Origin: SHZI01 sp964417725
GTDB taxonomy: Bacteria > Pseudomonadota > Gammaproteobacteria > Steroidobacterales > GCA-2729495
Reading direction: 5' to 3'
NCBI GenBank assembly: GCA_964417725.1
Contig: CAYQIV010000010.1
Coordinates: 40,299 to 104,298 of the forward strand
Length of the DNA: 64,000 bases
A program made the position numbers and the translations under genes. The notes under the pieces are model-generated. The model ran no database searches and had not been told where the DNA came from. It worked only from the letters and a program-made list of their open reading frames with translations. Shown piece after piece: positions 34,733 to 42,985 of the stretch (positions are counted from its first letter, which is position 1; each line of letters starts with the position of its first letter).

Positions 34733-34812
34733 GCCGCCTGCGCGCCGGCGGCATGGTTACCATGGCGCCGTGAGCCGCCGCCGGCACCCCGCGCCCCAGC
34801 CAGGAGCCTCCC

Positions 34813-35766
34813 TTGTCCGAAAGTGCCCGCCTCGTTTTCGCCGGTTCGCCGGCCTTCGCCGTGCCGACGCTCGACATGCTCGTGGCCCGCGGCCATGCGC
34901 CCGTCGCCGTGCTCACGCAGCCCGACCGGCCGGCCGGCCGCGGCCGCGCGCTGCAGCCCTGCCCGGTGCGGGTTGCCGCCGACCATCACGGCATCGCGGT
35001 GCTGCAGCCGGCATCGCTCAAGGGCGCCGCCGCGCAGGCGGAAGTGCGCGCGCTGGCACCGACGCTGATCATCGTCGTCGCCTACGGCCTGCTGCTGCCG
35101 CCGGAGATCCTCGGGCTGCCACCACGGGGCTGCGTCAACGTCCACGCTTCACTGCTGCCGCGCTGGCGCGGGGCTTCGCCCATCCAGGCGGCGATCGCCG
35201 CCGGCGATGCCGAGACCGGCGTCAGCATCATGGCCATGGCGCAAGGACTCGACACGGGACCCGTGTACGGCATGTGCCGCACGCCGATCGGTGCCAATGA
35301 AACCGCCGGCGAGCTGGAGGCGCGCCTCGCCGTGCTCGGCGCGACCGCACTCGGCGAACACCTCGATGCGCTGCTCGCCGGCACGCTCAGGGCGGTGCCA
35401 CAACCGGCCGAGGGCGTCACGTATGCCGGGCGCATCCACAAGAACGACGCGCGCATCGACTGGCGCGAGGCTGCCGCGGCGATCGCGCGCCGGGTCCGCG
35501 CCTGGCAGCCGTGGCCGGTCGCCGAGACCCGCCTCGACGGCGTGCAGTTGCGCTGCCACGCCGCCACGGTGGTGGGCGAGGCCGCCGCCCCCGGCGACGG
35601 GGTCCACCCCGGACAGGTCATCGCAGCCGGGCCGGACGGCATCGATGTCGCCACCGGGCACGGCGTGTTGCGTCTGACCCGGGTACAGGTGCCGGGGCGC
35701 AATGCGGTGGCCGCCGCCGACTTCGCCCGCGGCCGCACACTGGCCGGCAAGGTGCTCGGCGCATGA
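34813..35766 (+). CDS. fmt: Methionyl-tRNA formyltransferase
   Basis: A 317-residue enzyme that formylates initiator Met-tRNA. The N-terminal domain has VFAGSPAFAVPTLDML and NVHASLLPRWRGASPIQAAI, with the catalytic Asn/His and folate-binding loop. The C-terminal OB-like domain follows from about residue 205 (YAGRIHKNDARIDW). The start is TTG 34813, chosen because CAGGAG lies at ideal distance and SESARLVFAGSP aligns with family N-termini. The stop overlaps the rsmB start as ATGA. Confidence 0.95.
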   Translation: MSESARLVFAGSPAFAVPTLDMLVARGHAPVAVLTQPDRPAGRGRALQPCPVRVAADHHGIAVLQPASLKGAAAQAEVRALAPTLIIVVAYGLLLPPEILGLPPRGCVNVHASLLPRWRGASPIQAAIAAGDAETGVSIMAMAQGLDTGPVYGMCRTPIGANETAGELEARLAVLGATALGEHLDALLAGTLRAVPQPAEGVTYAGRIHKNDARIDWREAAAAIARRVRAWQPWPVAETRLDGVQLRCHAATVVGEAAAPGDGVHPGQVIAAGPDGIDVATGHGVLRLTRVQVPGRNAVAAADFARGRTLAGKVLGA

Positions 35767-37100
35767 CTGCGGCACGGGCCGGCGCCGCGAGCCGTGCCGG
35801 CGCAGCCCGCGTCGTCGACGCCGTGCTCACGCACGGCATGACCCTCGACGACGCGCTGGCCGCCTGCCACGACCCGGCCCTGCCGGCCCGCGACCGCGCC
35901 CACCTGCAGGGTCTGGCCTACGACACCCTGCGCTGGCATCTCCGGCACCGGGCGCTCATCCGCCGCTTGCTGCACCAGCCGCTGCGCCCGGCCGACCGCA
36001 TCCTCGAGGCGTTGCTGTCGGTCGGCCTGCTGCAGCTCGACGACCCGCAGCGGCCCGACCACGCCGCCGTGGCAGCAACGGTCGAGGCGACGCGGCTGCT
36101 CGGCCGGCCGCGGGCCGCCGGGCTGGTCAACGCCGCCCTGCGCCGCTACCAGCGCGAGGGCGCGGCGCTGCGCGCCGCGGTGGCCGGCGAAGTCGAGGCG
36201 CACCACGCGCATCCGGCATGGCTGGTCGAGCGTCTGCGCCACGACTGGCCGGCACACTGGCAAGAGATCCTCGTCGCGCACCAGCGGCACCCGCCGCTGT
36301 GGCTGCGCGTCAACCGCCTGCAGGACACCGTCGCCGGTTACGCCGCGCGCCTGCAGGGCGAGTGCGCACTCGATGCCGCACCCTGTGCCGACTTCCCCGA
36401 TGCCCTGCGGCTCGCCCATCCGCTGCCCGTCGACGGGCTGCCCGGCTTCGCCACCGGTGCGGTCAGCGTGCAGGACGCGGCGGCCCAGTACGCCGCCGCA
36501 GCCCTCGACGTGCAACCTGGCATGCGCGTGCTCGACGCCTGCGCCGCACCGGGCGGCAAGTGCGCGCACCTGCTGGAGCGGACCGGCAACGACATCGATC
36601 TCACCGCGCTCGACATCGACGCCGACCGTTGCCGCACGATCGACGCAACGCTGGCACGCCTCGGCCTGCGGGCATCGGTCATCGCCGGCGATGCCGGTAC
36701 GCCCGCAACGTGGTGGGACGGCGAAGCCTTCGACCGCATCCTCCTCGATGCCCCCTGTTCGGCGAGCGGCGTCATCCGCCGTCATCCCGACATCCGCTTC
36801 CTGCGCCGGGCCGCGGACATCGCGGCGCTGGCCGCCCGCCAGCGCCGCCTGCTCGACGCCCTGTGGCCGCTGCTGCGCCCCGGGGGCCAGCTGCTCTATG
36901 TCACCTGCTCGCTGTTCGAGGCCGAGAACAGCGATGTCGTTGCGGGATTTCTCGGCGCGCAGCCCGAAGCCCGGGAAGTGCCGCTGGCAGCGCCGACGAT
37001 GGCGCTGCGGCGTGCGGGTCGCCCCGGACTCCACTTCATCCCCGGTGCCGGCGATACCGACGGCTTCTACTATGTTTTAATGGCCCGCGCGGCAGGCTGA
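35763..37100 (+). CDS. rsmB: 16S rRNA (cytosine-967-C5)-methyltransferase
   Basis: A 445-residue SAM-dependent methyltransferase. The N-terminal NusB-like RNA-binding domain covers about residues 10-140. The catalytic domain shows DACAAPGGKCAHLLE (SAM loop), DAPCSASGV with the first conserved Cys, and VTCSLFEAENSD with the nucleophile Cys. It overlaps fmt by four bases and is followed 31 bases later by the DUF4390 gene, the common gammaproteobacterial order. Confidence 0.95.
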   Translation: MTAARAGAASRAGAARVVDAVLTHGMTLDDALAACHDPALPARDRAHLQGLAYDTLRWHLRHRALIRRLLHQPLRPADRILEALLSVGLLQLDDPQRPDHAAVAATVEATRLLGRPRAAGLVNAALRRYQREGAALRAAVAGEVEAHHAHPAWLVERLRHDWPAHWQEILVAHQRHPPLWLRVNRLQDTVAGYAARLQGECALDAAPCADFPDALRLAHPLPVDGLPGFATGAVSVQDAAAQYAAAALDVQPGMRVLDACAAPGGKCAHLLERTGNDIDLTALDIDADRCRTIDATLARLGLRASVIAGDAGTPATWWDGEAFDRILLDAPCSASGVIRRHPDIRFLRRAADIAALAARQRRLLDALWPLLRPGGQLLYVTCSLFEAENSDVVAGFLGAQPEAREVPLAAPTMALRRAGRPGLHFIPGAGDTDGFYYVLMARAAG

Positions 37101-37131
37101 GCGCACCACACCATGCAACAGGCCCCGGGGC

Positions 37132-37758
37132 ATGTCCGGCGAGGCCGATCACGGGCGAGACATGGACCAGACCGATCATCGCCATCGCCAGGTCGCGGGG
37201 CAGGGCCTTGCTCCGCTCGCCACACTGCTGTGCTTGCTGGCGCTGCCGCTGCCTGTCGCAGCCATCGACACCGGCGTCGAGATCCGCAATGCCCGCACCG
37301 TCCTCGAGGACGGCACCTGGTATCTGGCCACGCGCATCGACTACCGGCCGAGTGCCGAGGCCATCGATGCCCTGCAGAACGGCGTTCCGCTGACGTTCTC
37401 CCTGCAGGTCGAGATCCAGGCGCTGCGGCGCTGGTTGTGGCCCGCCACCGTCGCCACCCTGCGCCTTGACCACGAGCTGACGTGGCAGCCGGTGGCGCGC
37501 GCTTATGTCATCCGCGACCTCGGCAGCGACGAGCGGCGCTCGCACACGACGCTCTACGCAGCCCTCGGCGACCTCGGGCGCGTCACGCGCCTGCCGCTCA
37601 TCGACTCGACAGCCCTCGACGACGGGGCACGCCATGAAATCGTGCTGCGTGCGGTGCTCGATCCGCAGCGCCTGCCCGGGCCGCTGCGCCTGCTGTCGTT
37701 CTGGAGCGACGGGTTCACGTTGCAGAGCGAGTGGTCACGGTGGCCGCTGCAGGACTGA
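37132..37758 (+). CDS. DUF4390 domain protein
   Basis: A 208-residue exported protein (198 if ATG 37162 is used). A hydrophobic signal segment LAPLATLLCLLALPLPVAA ends near residue 44. The rest matches DUF4390: GVEIRNARTVLEDGTWYL, LTFSLQVEIQALRRWLW and LPLIDSTALDDGARH. The function is unknown. The gene is regularly found directly before an NtrY-type kinase, as here, where the kinase start lies inside its last codons, so a periplasmic accessory role in that two-component system is possible. Confidence 0.85.
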   Translation: MSGEADHGRDMDQTDHRHRQVAGQGLAPLATLLCLLALPLPVAAIDTGVEIRNARTVLEDGTWYLATRIDYRPSAEAIDALQNGVPLTFSLQVEIQALRRWLWPATVATLRLDHELTWQPVARAYVIRDLGSDERRSHTTLYAALGDLGRVTRLPLIDSTALDDGARHEIVLRAVLDPQRLPGPLRLLSFWSDGFTLQSEWSRWPLQD

Positions 37759-39959
37759 AGCAGACGGCCTATACCCTGCTGGTCGTCACCGGCGTCGGCG
37801 CCGCCGTGGGTGCGCTGCTGCTCCTCGGCTACTACGCACCGGAACTCGGCGAGTTCGGCGAGCGGCAGATCCAGGTGCTGGCCGTCAACGCCGTCGCGGC
37901 GCTGGCGCTGCTGACGCTGATCGCCATCCAGGCCGCGCGGCTGGTGGGCGAATACCGCCGGCAGCAGCCCGGCGCGCGGCTGCGCGCGCGCCTCGTCGGC
38001 CTGTTCGTCGGTCTCGTCGCGGTGCCTCTGGCCATCGTCTTCTTCTTCGCCTTCCGTTTCCTCAACAGCGGCATCGACAGCTGGTTCGACCCGGTCATGC
38101 AGGCACAACTCGACGAAACGGTCGGCCTCGGCCGCGACGTGCTCGACCGTCAGGCGCGATCGCGGCTGCTGCAGACCACGGGACTCGCCGCCGCCATCGG
38201 CGACATCGAGGGCGAGACGCTGGCACGGGTCCTCGGCGTGTTGCGCATCGACTCGGGCGCCGTCGAACTGGCGGTCTTCGACAACCACCGCCGGACAGTC
38301 GCCGCCAGCGTCACCGGCGAGCGCATGGCGCCCTGGCTGCCCGTCGAGGCACTCGCCGACCTCGACGACCGCGGGCGCTTCGTGCTGCTCGAAACCACCG
38401 GCCGACACCGCTACCAGGTGCGCTCGATCGTCACGCTGGCAGCCCCTGGCGGCGCCGCACCGCGCTACCTGCAGTCGGTGTTCCCGGTCAGCGACCACGA
38501 AGGCCGCCTCGCCGACGCCGTACAGGAAACCTACAGCCGCTACACCGAACTGCGCTACCTGCGCGAGCCGCTCAAATACACGCTGACGCTGACGCTGGCA
38601 CTGGTCCTGCTGCTGTCGCTGCTCGCGGCAATCGCCGGGGCGATGTACATCTCGCGGCGCCTGGTCGCGCCGATCCAGGCACTGGTCGCCGGCACCGAGG
38701 CCGTGGCCCGCGGCCAGCTCGACACCCCGATCGCCGCGCGCGGCGGCGACGAGGTCGGCTTCTTGATCGACTCCTTCAACGTCATGATGGAGCGCCTGCG
38801 CCGCGCCCGCCACGACACCGAGGAAAGCCGCCGGCAACTCGAGCGCGAGCGCACCAACCTGGCCGCGATCCTCGGCAACCTGGCCACCGGCGTCATCGCC
38901 CTCGATGCCGACGGCACGGTGCGCAATGCCAACCAGGCCGCCGGGACGATCCTCGGCGTCGATGCCACGGCCTGGATCGGCACGCCCTTCGAGCGGATCG
39001 CCGACGACGGCCGCATGGCGGCGCAGTTCGTCGCCGCCTGGCAGGCACGTCCGGCGGAGGCAGGCGGCGACTGGCAGGGACAGATCGAACTGCGCGTCGA
39101 CGGCATGCGCCGCATCCTCAACTCGGCCAGTGCCACCTTGCCCGGCGACGGCGAACGCCCCGGCGGCTCGATCATCGTCCTCGACGACGTCACGGCACTG
39201 CTGCTCGCGCAGCGCGAGGCGGCATGGGGCGAGGTGGCGCGCCGCCTGGCCCACGAGATCAAGAACCCGCTGACCCCGATCCGCCTGGCCGCCGAGCGCA
39301 TCCGCCGCCGCTATCTGCCGATGCTCGGCGGGGACGACGGCCAGGTCCTCGAACGCTCGACGCACACCATCGTGCAGCAGGTCGAAGCGATGCGCGATCT
39401 CGTCAACGCCTTCAGCGAATACGCCCGCGCCCCCGAGCTGCGCCTGGCACGCGTCGACCTCAACCAGCTGGTGCGCGAGGTGGCATGGCTGTACCGGCGC
39501 ACCGACGGCCAGCCCGGTGTGTCGCTGCGCCTTGACGAGGCGCTGCACGATGTCGAGGTCGATGCGGTGCGCGTGCGCCAGCTGCTGCACAACCTGCTGC
39601 GCAACGCCGAGGAAGCCGTCGAGGGCCAGGACGAACGGCACATCGCCATCGACACGCGGCTCGATCACGCCGGCAGCCGGCCATGGGTCGAAATCACCGT
39701 GCACGACAACGGCCCGGGGTTCCCGCCCGACGCCCTGCAGACGGTGTTCGAGCCCTACGTCACCACCAAGAAGAAAGGCACGGGCCTCGGGCTCGCCATC
39801 GTCAAGAAGCTGGTCGAGGAACACGGCGGCCTGATCAGCGCCGGCAACCCGCCCGGCGGCGGCGCCCAGGTGACCATCCGCCTGCCCCTGCGCCGCGAGG
39901 CGCGTGGTGAGGACCACCCGTCGCCACCCAGCCACGCGGACCACAGGGAGCGCGCATGA
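37731..39959 (+). CDS. NtrY-like sensor histidine kinase
   Basis: A 742-residue membrane kinase. Three hydrophobic segments in the first 115 residues and a fourth near 283-305 bracket a periplasmic sensor part. HAMP (about 308-360), PAS (about 375-480), HisKA with HEIKNPLTPIRLAAERI (phospho-His near residue 507) and an HATPase domain with NLLRNAEEAV, DNGPGFP and GTGLGLAIVKKLVEEHGG follow. The start is GTG 37731, overlapping the DUF4390 gene by 28 bases. Its stop overlaps the response-regulator start (ATGA). The family senses envelope or redox status. Confidence 0.92.
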   Translation: MVTVAAAGLKQTAYTLLVVTGVGAAVGALLLLGYYAPELGEFGERQIQVLAVNAVAALALLTLIAIQAARLVGEYRRQQPGARLRARLVGLFVGLVAVPLAIVFFFAFRFLNSGIDSWFDPVMQAQLDETVGLGRDVLDRQARSRLLQTTGLAAAIGDIEGETLARVLGVLRIDSGAVELAVFDNHRRTVAASVTGERMAPWLPVEALADLDDRGRFVLLETTGRHRYQVRSIVTLAAPGGAAPRYLQSVFPVSDHEGRLADAVQETYSRYTELRYLREPLKYTLTLTLALVLLLSLLAAIAGAMYISRRLVAPIQALVAGTEAVARGQLDTPIAARGGDEVGFLIDSFNVMMERLRRARHDTEESRRQLERERTNLAAILGNLATGVIALDADGTVRNANQAAGTILGVDATAWIGTPFERIADDGRMAAQFVAAWQARPAEAGGDWQGQIELRVDGMRRILNSASATLPGDGERPGGSIIVLDDVTALLLAQREAAWGEVARRLAHEIKNPLTPIRLAAERIRRRYLPMLGGDDGQVLERSTHTIVQQVEAMRDLVNAFSEYARAPELRLARVDLNQLVREVAWLYRRTDGQPGVSLRLDEALHDVEVDAVRVRQLLHNLLRNAEEAVEGQDERHIAIDTRLDHAGSRPWVEITVHDNGPGFPPDALQTVFEPYVTTKKKGTGLGLAIVKKLVEEHGGLISAGNPPGGGAQVTIRLPLRREARGEDHPSPPSHADHRERA

Positions 39960-41317
39960 CCGCAGCCAGCATCCTGGTCGTCGACGACGAAAACGACATC
40001 CGTTCGACGATCAGCGAGATCCTCGCCGACGAAGGCTACCGGGTGCGCGTCGCCGCCGACGCCGACGCCGCACGCCGGTCGCTCGCCGAGGCCGCGCCCG
40101 ACCTCGTGCTCCTCGACATCTGGATGCCCGACACCGACGGCATCACCTTGCTGCGCGAGTGGACGGCAGGCGGACCGCCGGCGTTCCCGGTGGTGATGCT
40201 GTCCGGTCACGGCACCGTCGAAACGGCCGTCGAGGCCACGCGCCTCGGCGCCGTCGACTTCGTCGAAAAGCCGCTGTCGCTGGCCCGCCTGCTGCGCACC
40301 GTCGAGAAGGCCCTCGCCGCACGGCCCGCCGTGCGACGCGGCGAGGCCGCACGCGGCCTGCCGTCGCAACGCTCGCCTTTCATCGGCCGCAACCCGGTGA
40401 TCACCCGCTTGCAGGAGGCGGCCGCATCGGTTGCCGCGCGCACCGAACCACTGCTGATCACCGGCGAGCCGGGCAGCGGCCGGCAGATGCTGGCGCAGTG
40501 GATCCACGCTGTCGGCGAGCGGGCGGGCGGGCCGTGGGTGCAGGTCGAGGGCACCGCGCTGCCGGATGACGCCGCGGCCGCCCTGCTGCTCGGCGCGGCC
40601 ACGGCCACCGGCGTCGAGCCCGGCGGCCTGGAGCGCGCCGCCGGCGGCACCCTCTGCCTCACCGAGATCGGTGCGCTCGGCGAGGCCGCCGCCCGCCTGC
40701 TGGTCGGCATCGCCGGCCAGCGCTGCTACACACCGGTCGGCAGCGCACAACCGCGCCCGCTCGAATGCCGGCTGGTCGCCACCCTCGCCTCCCGCGATGC
40801 GCCGGCGCTGCCGGCGGCACTGCGCAATGCACTCGGCGTGTTCGAGTTGCACATGCCGGCGCTGCGCGAGCGCGGCGCCGACCTGCCGGAGCTGCTGCGC
40901 CAGCGCATCGAGCAGCTGGTCGACGACGAAAAGCTCGCCTGGCGCCGCTTCGGCCCGGCGGCACTGAACCGCCTGCGCCGCTACCCTTGGCCGGGCAACC
41001 TGCCCGAACTCGACAACCTCGTGCGCCGGCTGCTCCTCGACGGCGGCACCGAGGAGATCGGCCTGGCCGAGGTCGAGGCCCACCTCCCGGGACCGGCGAC
41101 CGGCGCCCACGTGCCGCTGGTCGAGCAGGACCTCCTCGGCCTGCCGCTGCGCGAGGCCCGCGAGCAGTTCGAGCGCGCCTACCTCGGCGAGCAGCTTGCG
41201 CTGTGCGGAGGACGGGTGGGGGCGCTGGCCCAGCGGGTGGGCATGGAGCGCACACACCTTTATCGCAAGCTGCGCCAGCTCGGCATCGACTTCCGGCACG
41301 CGGCGGACGAAGAATAA
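39956..41317 (+). CDS. NtrX-like response regulator with degenerate AAA+ domain
   Basis: A 453-residue cytosolic regulator. The receiver (1-118) is intact, with DD near residue 10, Asp54 in LLDIWMPD and the Lys in VEKPLS. The central AAA+ domain is degraded. Walker A reads GEPGSGRQ (Lys to Arg), Walker B reads GGTLCLTEI (Asp to Thr), and the sigma-54-contact GAFTGA loop is absent (LLLGAATATGVEPG at that place). The sensor-II motif reads WPGNLPELDN, with Pro where Arg is usual. The C-terminal Fis-type helix-turn-helix (GALAQRVGMERTHLYRKLRQ) is kept. It therefore probably binds DNA as a sigma-54-independent regulator controlled by the NtrY-like kinase. Confidence 0.85.
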   Translation: MTAASILVVDDENDIRSTISEILADEGYRVRVAADADAARRSLAEAAPDLVLLDIWMPDTDGITLLREWTAGGPPAFPVVMLSGHGTVETAVEATRLGAVDFVEKPLSLARLLRTVEKALAARPAVRRGEAARGLPSQRSPFIGRNPVITRLQEAAASVAARTEPLLITGEPGSGRQMLAQWIHAVGERAGGPWVQVEGTALPDDAAAALLLGAATATGVEPGGLERAAGGTLCLTEIGALGEAAARLLVGIAGQRCYTPVGSAQPRPLECRLVATLASRDAPALPAALRNALGVFELHMPALRERGADLPELLRQRIEQLVDDEKLAWRRFGPAALNRLRRYPWPGNLPELDNLVRRLLLDGGTEEIGLAEVEAHLPGPATGAHVPLVEQDLLGLPLREAREQFERAYLGEQLALCGGRVGALAQRVGMERTHLYRKLRQLGIDFRHAADEE

Positions 41318-41323
41318 CGCGGC

Positions 41324-41346
41324 CGGCCTTCCCTTCGGGCAGGCCG
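41324..41346 (+). terminator. Stem-loop after the ntrX-like gene
   Basis: A 10-bp stem with one mismatch and the loop TTC (CCC-TTC-GGG core) starts seven bases after the stop. There is no T-run, so it may be a Rho-type or weak intrinsic end. Confidence 0.35.
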
Positions 41347-41540
41347 CAGGTCCAGAATGGGCCAAAACAGCGGGACAGCCCGCACGCGGATCGAAACTGG
41401 CTCTTCACCGCCGGAGATCCCGACATGCACCGGCCCGGACGCGGAATGACCGGGGCACCACCCCGGTCGGGCACCGAAGCGGTCCCCGACGACAGGACCG
41501 CCGGACGCCGTGCGGCGTCGCACGGCGCGGGGGGCTGCTG

Positions 41541-41927
41541 ATGCGCCCGATCCTGCTCATCGAGGACAACGCGCACAACCGCTATCTCGTGACATACCTG
41601 CTCGAGGCCAGCGGCTACGCGGTGGTGCAGGCCGCCGACGGGCCAAGCGGCATCCTGCTCGCCAGACAGGTCGACCCGCTGCTCATCCTCCTCGACATCC
41701 AGCTGCCATGCATGAACGGCTACGCCGTGGCCCGCGCCCTGCGCCAGGATGCGGCGCTGGCCAGGGCGCCGATCATCGCCGTGACATCCTATGCCATGCC
41801 CGGCGACCACGAAGCGGCGCTGGCTGCCGGCTGCCAGGGCTACATCGAAAAACCAATCGACCCGGCGACCTTCATCGCGACCATCCGCGCACACCTCGAC
41901 GCCGCGGCACAGGATGCTGCGCCATGA
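41541..41927 (+). CDS. Single-domain response regulator
   Basis: A 128-residue CheY/DivK-like receiver. IEDNAHNRYLVTYLL carries the acidic pocket, LLDIQLPCMNGY the phospho-Asp, ITVTSYA-type switch residues are in IIAVTSYAM, and the Lys is in YIEKPID. No output domain follows. It overlaps the next gene by four bases (ATGA), so it belongs with the hybrid kinase and EAL protein, perhaps as a phospho-relay or shuttle partner. Confidence 0.9.
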   Translation: MRPILLIEDNAHNRYLVTYLLEASGYAVVQAADGPSGILLARQVDPLLILLDIQLPCMNGYAVARALRQDAALARAPIIAVTSYAMPGDHEAALAAGCQGYIEKPIDPATFIATIRAHLDAAAQDAAP

Positions 41928-42985
41928 ACCGCGTGCTGATCGTCGACGACCACGCCGAGAACCGCTACCTGCTGCGCGCCCTGCTGGCTGGCAGTGGCCA
42001 CGTCATCGACGAGGCGCGTGACGGCAGCGAGGCGCTGGCCATGGCGCATCGCGACCCGCCCGACATGGTCATCAGCGACCTGCTCATGCCGGTGATGGAC
42101 GGCTACACGCTGCTGCGCCACTGGAAGGCCGACGAGCGTTTGCGCAGCGTACCCTTCATCATCTACACCGCAACCTACATCGAGCCCAGCGACGAACGCC
42201 TGGCGCTCGACCTCGGTGCCGACGCCTTCATCATCAAGCCCGTCGAGACCGAAACCTTCCTGCGGCGGATCAGCGAGGTCAGCCAGCGTGCCGCGCGCGG
42301 CGAACTGGCACCGACACGCCTGCCGGCGGCGGTCGGCGGTGAGGTCGTCAAGGGCTACAACCAGGCGCTGGTGCGCAAGCTCGAAAAGGTCAACCGCCGG
42401 CTGCGCGAGAGCACCGAGCGCTACCGCCAGCTCTTCGAGGCCAATCCCCACCCGATGTGGGTCTACGACACCGCAACGCTGCGCTTTCTCGCCGTCAACG
42501 ATGCTGCCGTGCACTTCTATGGCTGGAGCCGCGAGGAATTCCTCGCCATGACCATCGCCGACATCCGCCCGCCGGAAGACGAACCGGCGCTGCGCGAAGC
42601 CATCGGCCAGTTCGGCAGCGCGATGGGCGGGCATGGCGACATCTGGCAGCACCGCAAGCGCGACGGCACGCTGATCGAGGTCGAAATCACCTCACACCCG
42701 CTGGCCTTCGCCGGGCACGACGCCCGCGTCGTGCTCGCGCACGACATCAGCGCCCACCGCCGCGCGGAAGAGATCGCCCGCGAATCAGAACGCTCGCCCG
42801 TTCGACCCTCGACTCGCTGTCGGCGCATGTCGCGATCCTCGACGGTGACGGCACCATCATCGCCGTCAACCGTGCCTGGCGGCAGTTTGCCCGCAACAAC
42901 GCATCGGCCATGCAGACGCTGCGCGTGTCCGTCGGCGCCAACTACCTCGCGGCCTGCGACCGGGTCACGGGGCCTGAGGCGGTGA
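41924..42985 (+). CDS. 5' part of a frameshifted hybrid histidine kinase (REC-PAS)
   Basis: The reading frame encodes 353 residues, but only about the first 290 look genuine. Residues 1-120 form a receiver (VISDLLMPVMDGY phospho-Asp, IIKPVE Lys); 140-170 a coiled coil (VRKLEKVNRRLRES); 170-288 a PAS domain (ANPHPMWVYD, VLAHDISAHRRAEE). After ARESE the frame runs into an Arg/Ser/Pro-rich stretch with no homology. The coherent continuation (LARSTLDSLSAHVAILDGDG) lies one frame away, which a single missing base near 42797 explains. The intact protein would run 41924-44889. It could be a true mutation or a sequencing error. Confidence 0.7.
   Translation: MNRVLIVDDHAENRYLLRALLAGSGHVIDEARDGSEALAMAHRDPPDMVISDLLMPVMDGYTLLRHWKADERLRSVPFIIYTATYIEPSDERLALDLGADAFIIKPVETETFLRRISEVSQRAARGELAPTRLPAAVGGEVVKGYNQALVRKLEKVNRRLRESTERYRQLFEANPHPMWVYDTATLRFLAVNDAAVHFYGWSREEFLAMTIADIRPPEDEPALREAIGQFGSAMGGHGDIWQHRKRDGTLIEVEITSHPLAFAGHDARVVLAHDISAHRRAEEIARESERSPVRPSTRCRRMSRSSTVTAPSSPSTVPGGSLPATTHRPCRRCACPSAPTTSRPATGSRGLRR

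Noticed and set aside
37554..39944. 796-codon minus-strand frame opposite DUF4390/ntrY
   Set aside because: The kinase on the plus strand has all expected motifs; the minus frame shows none.
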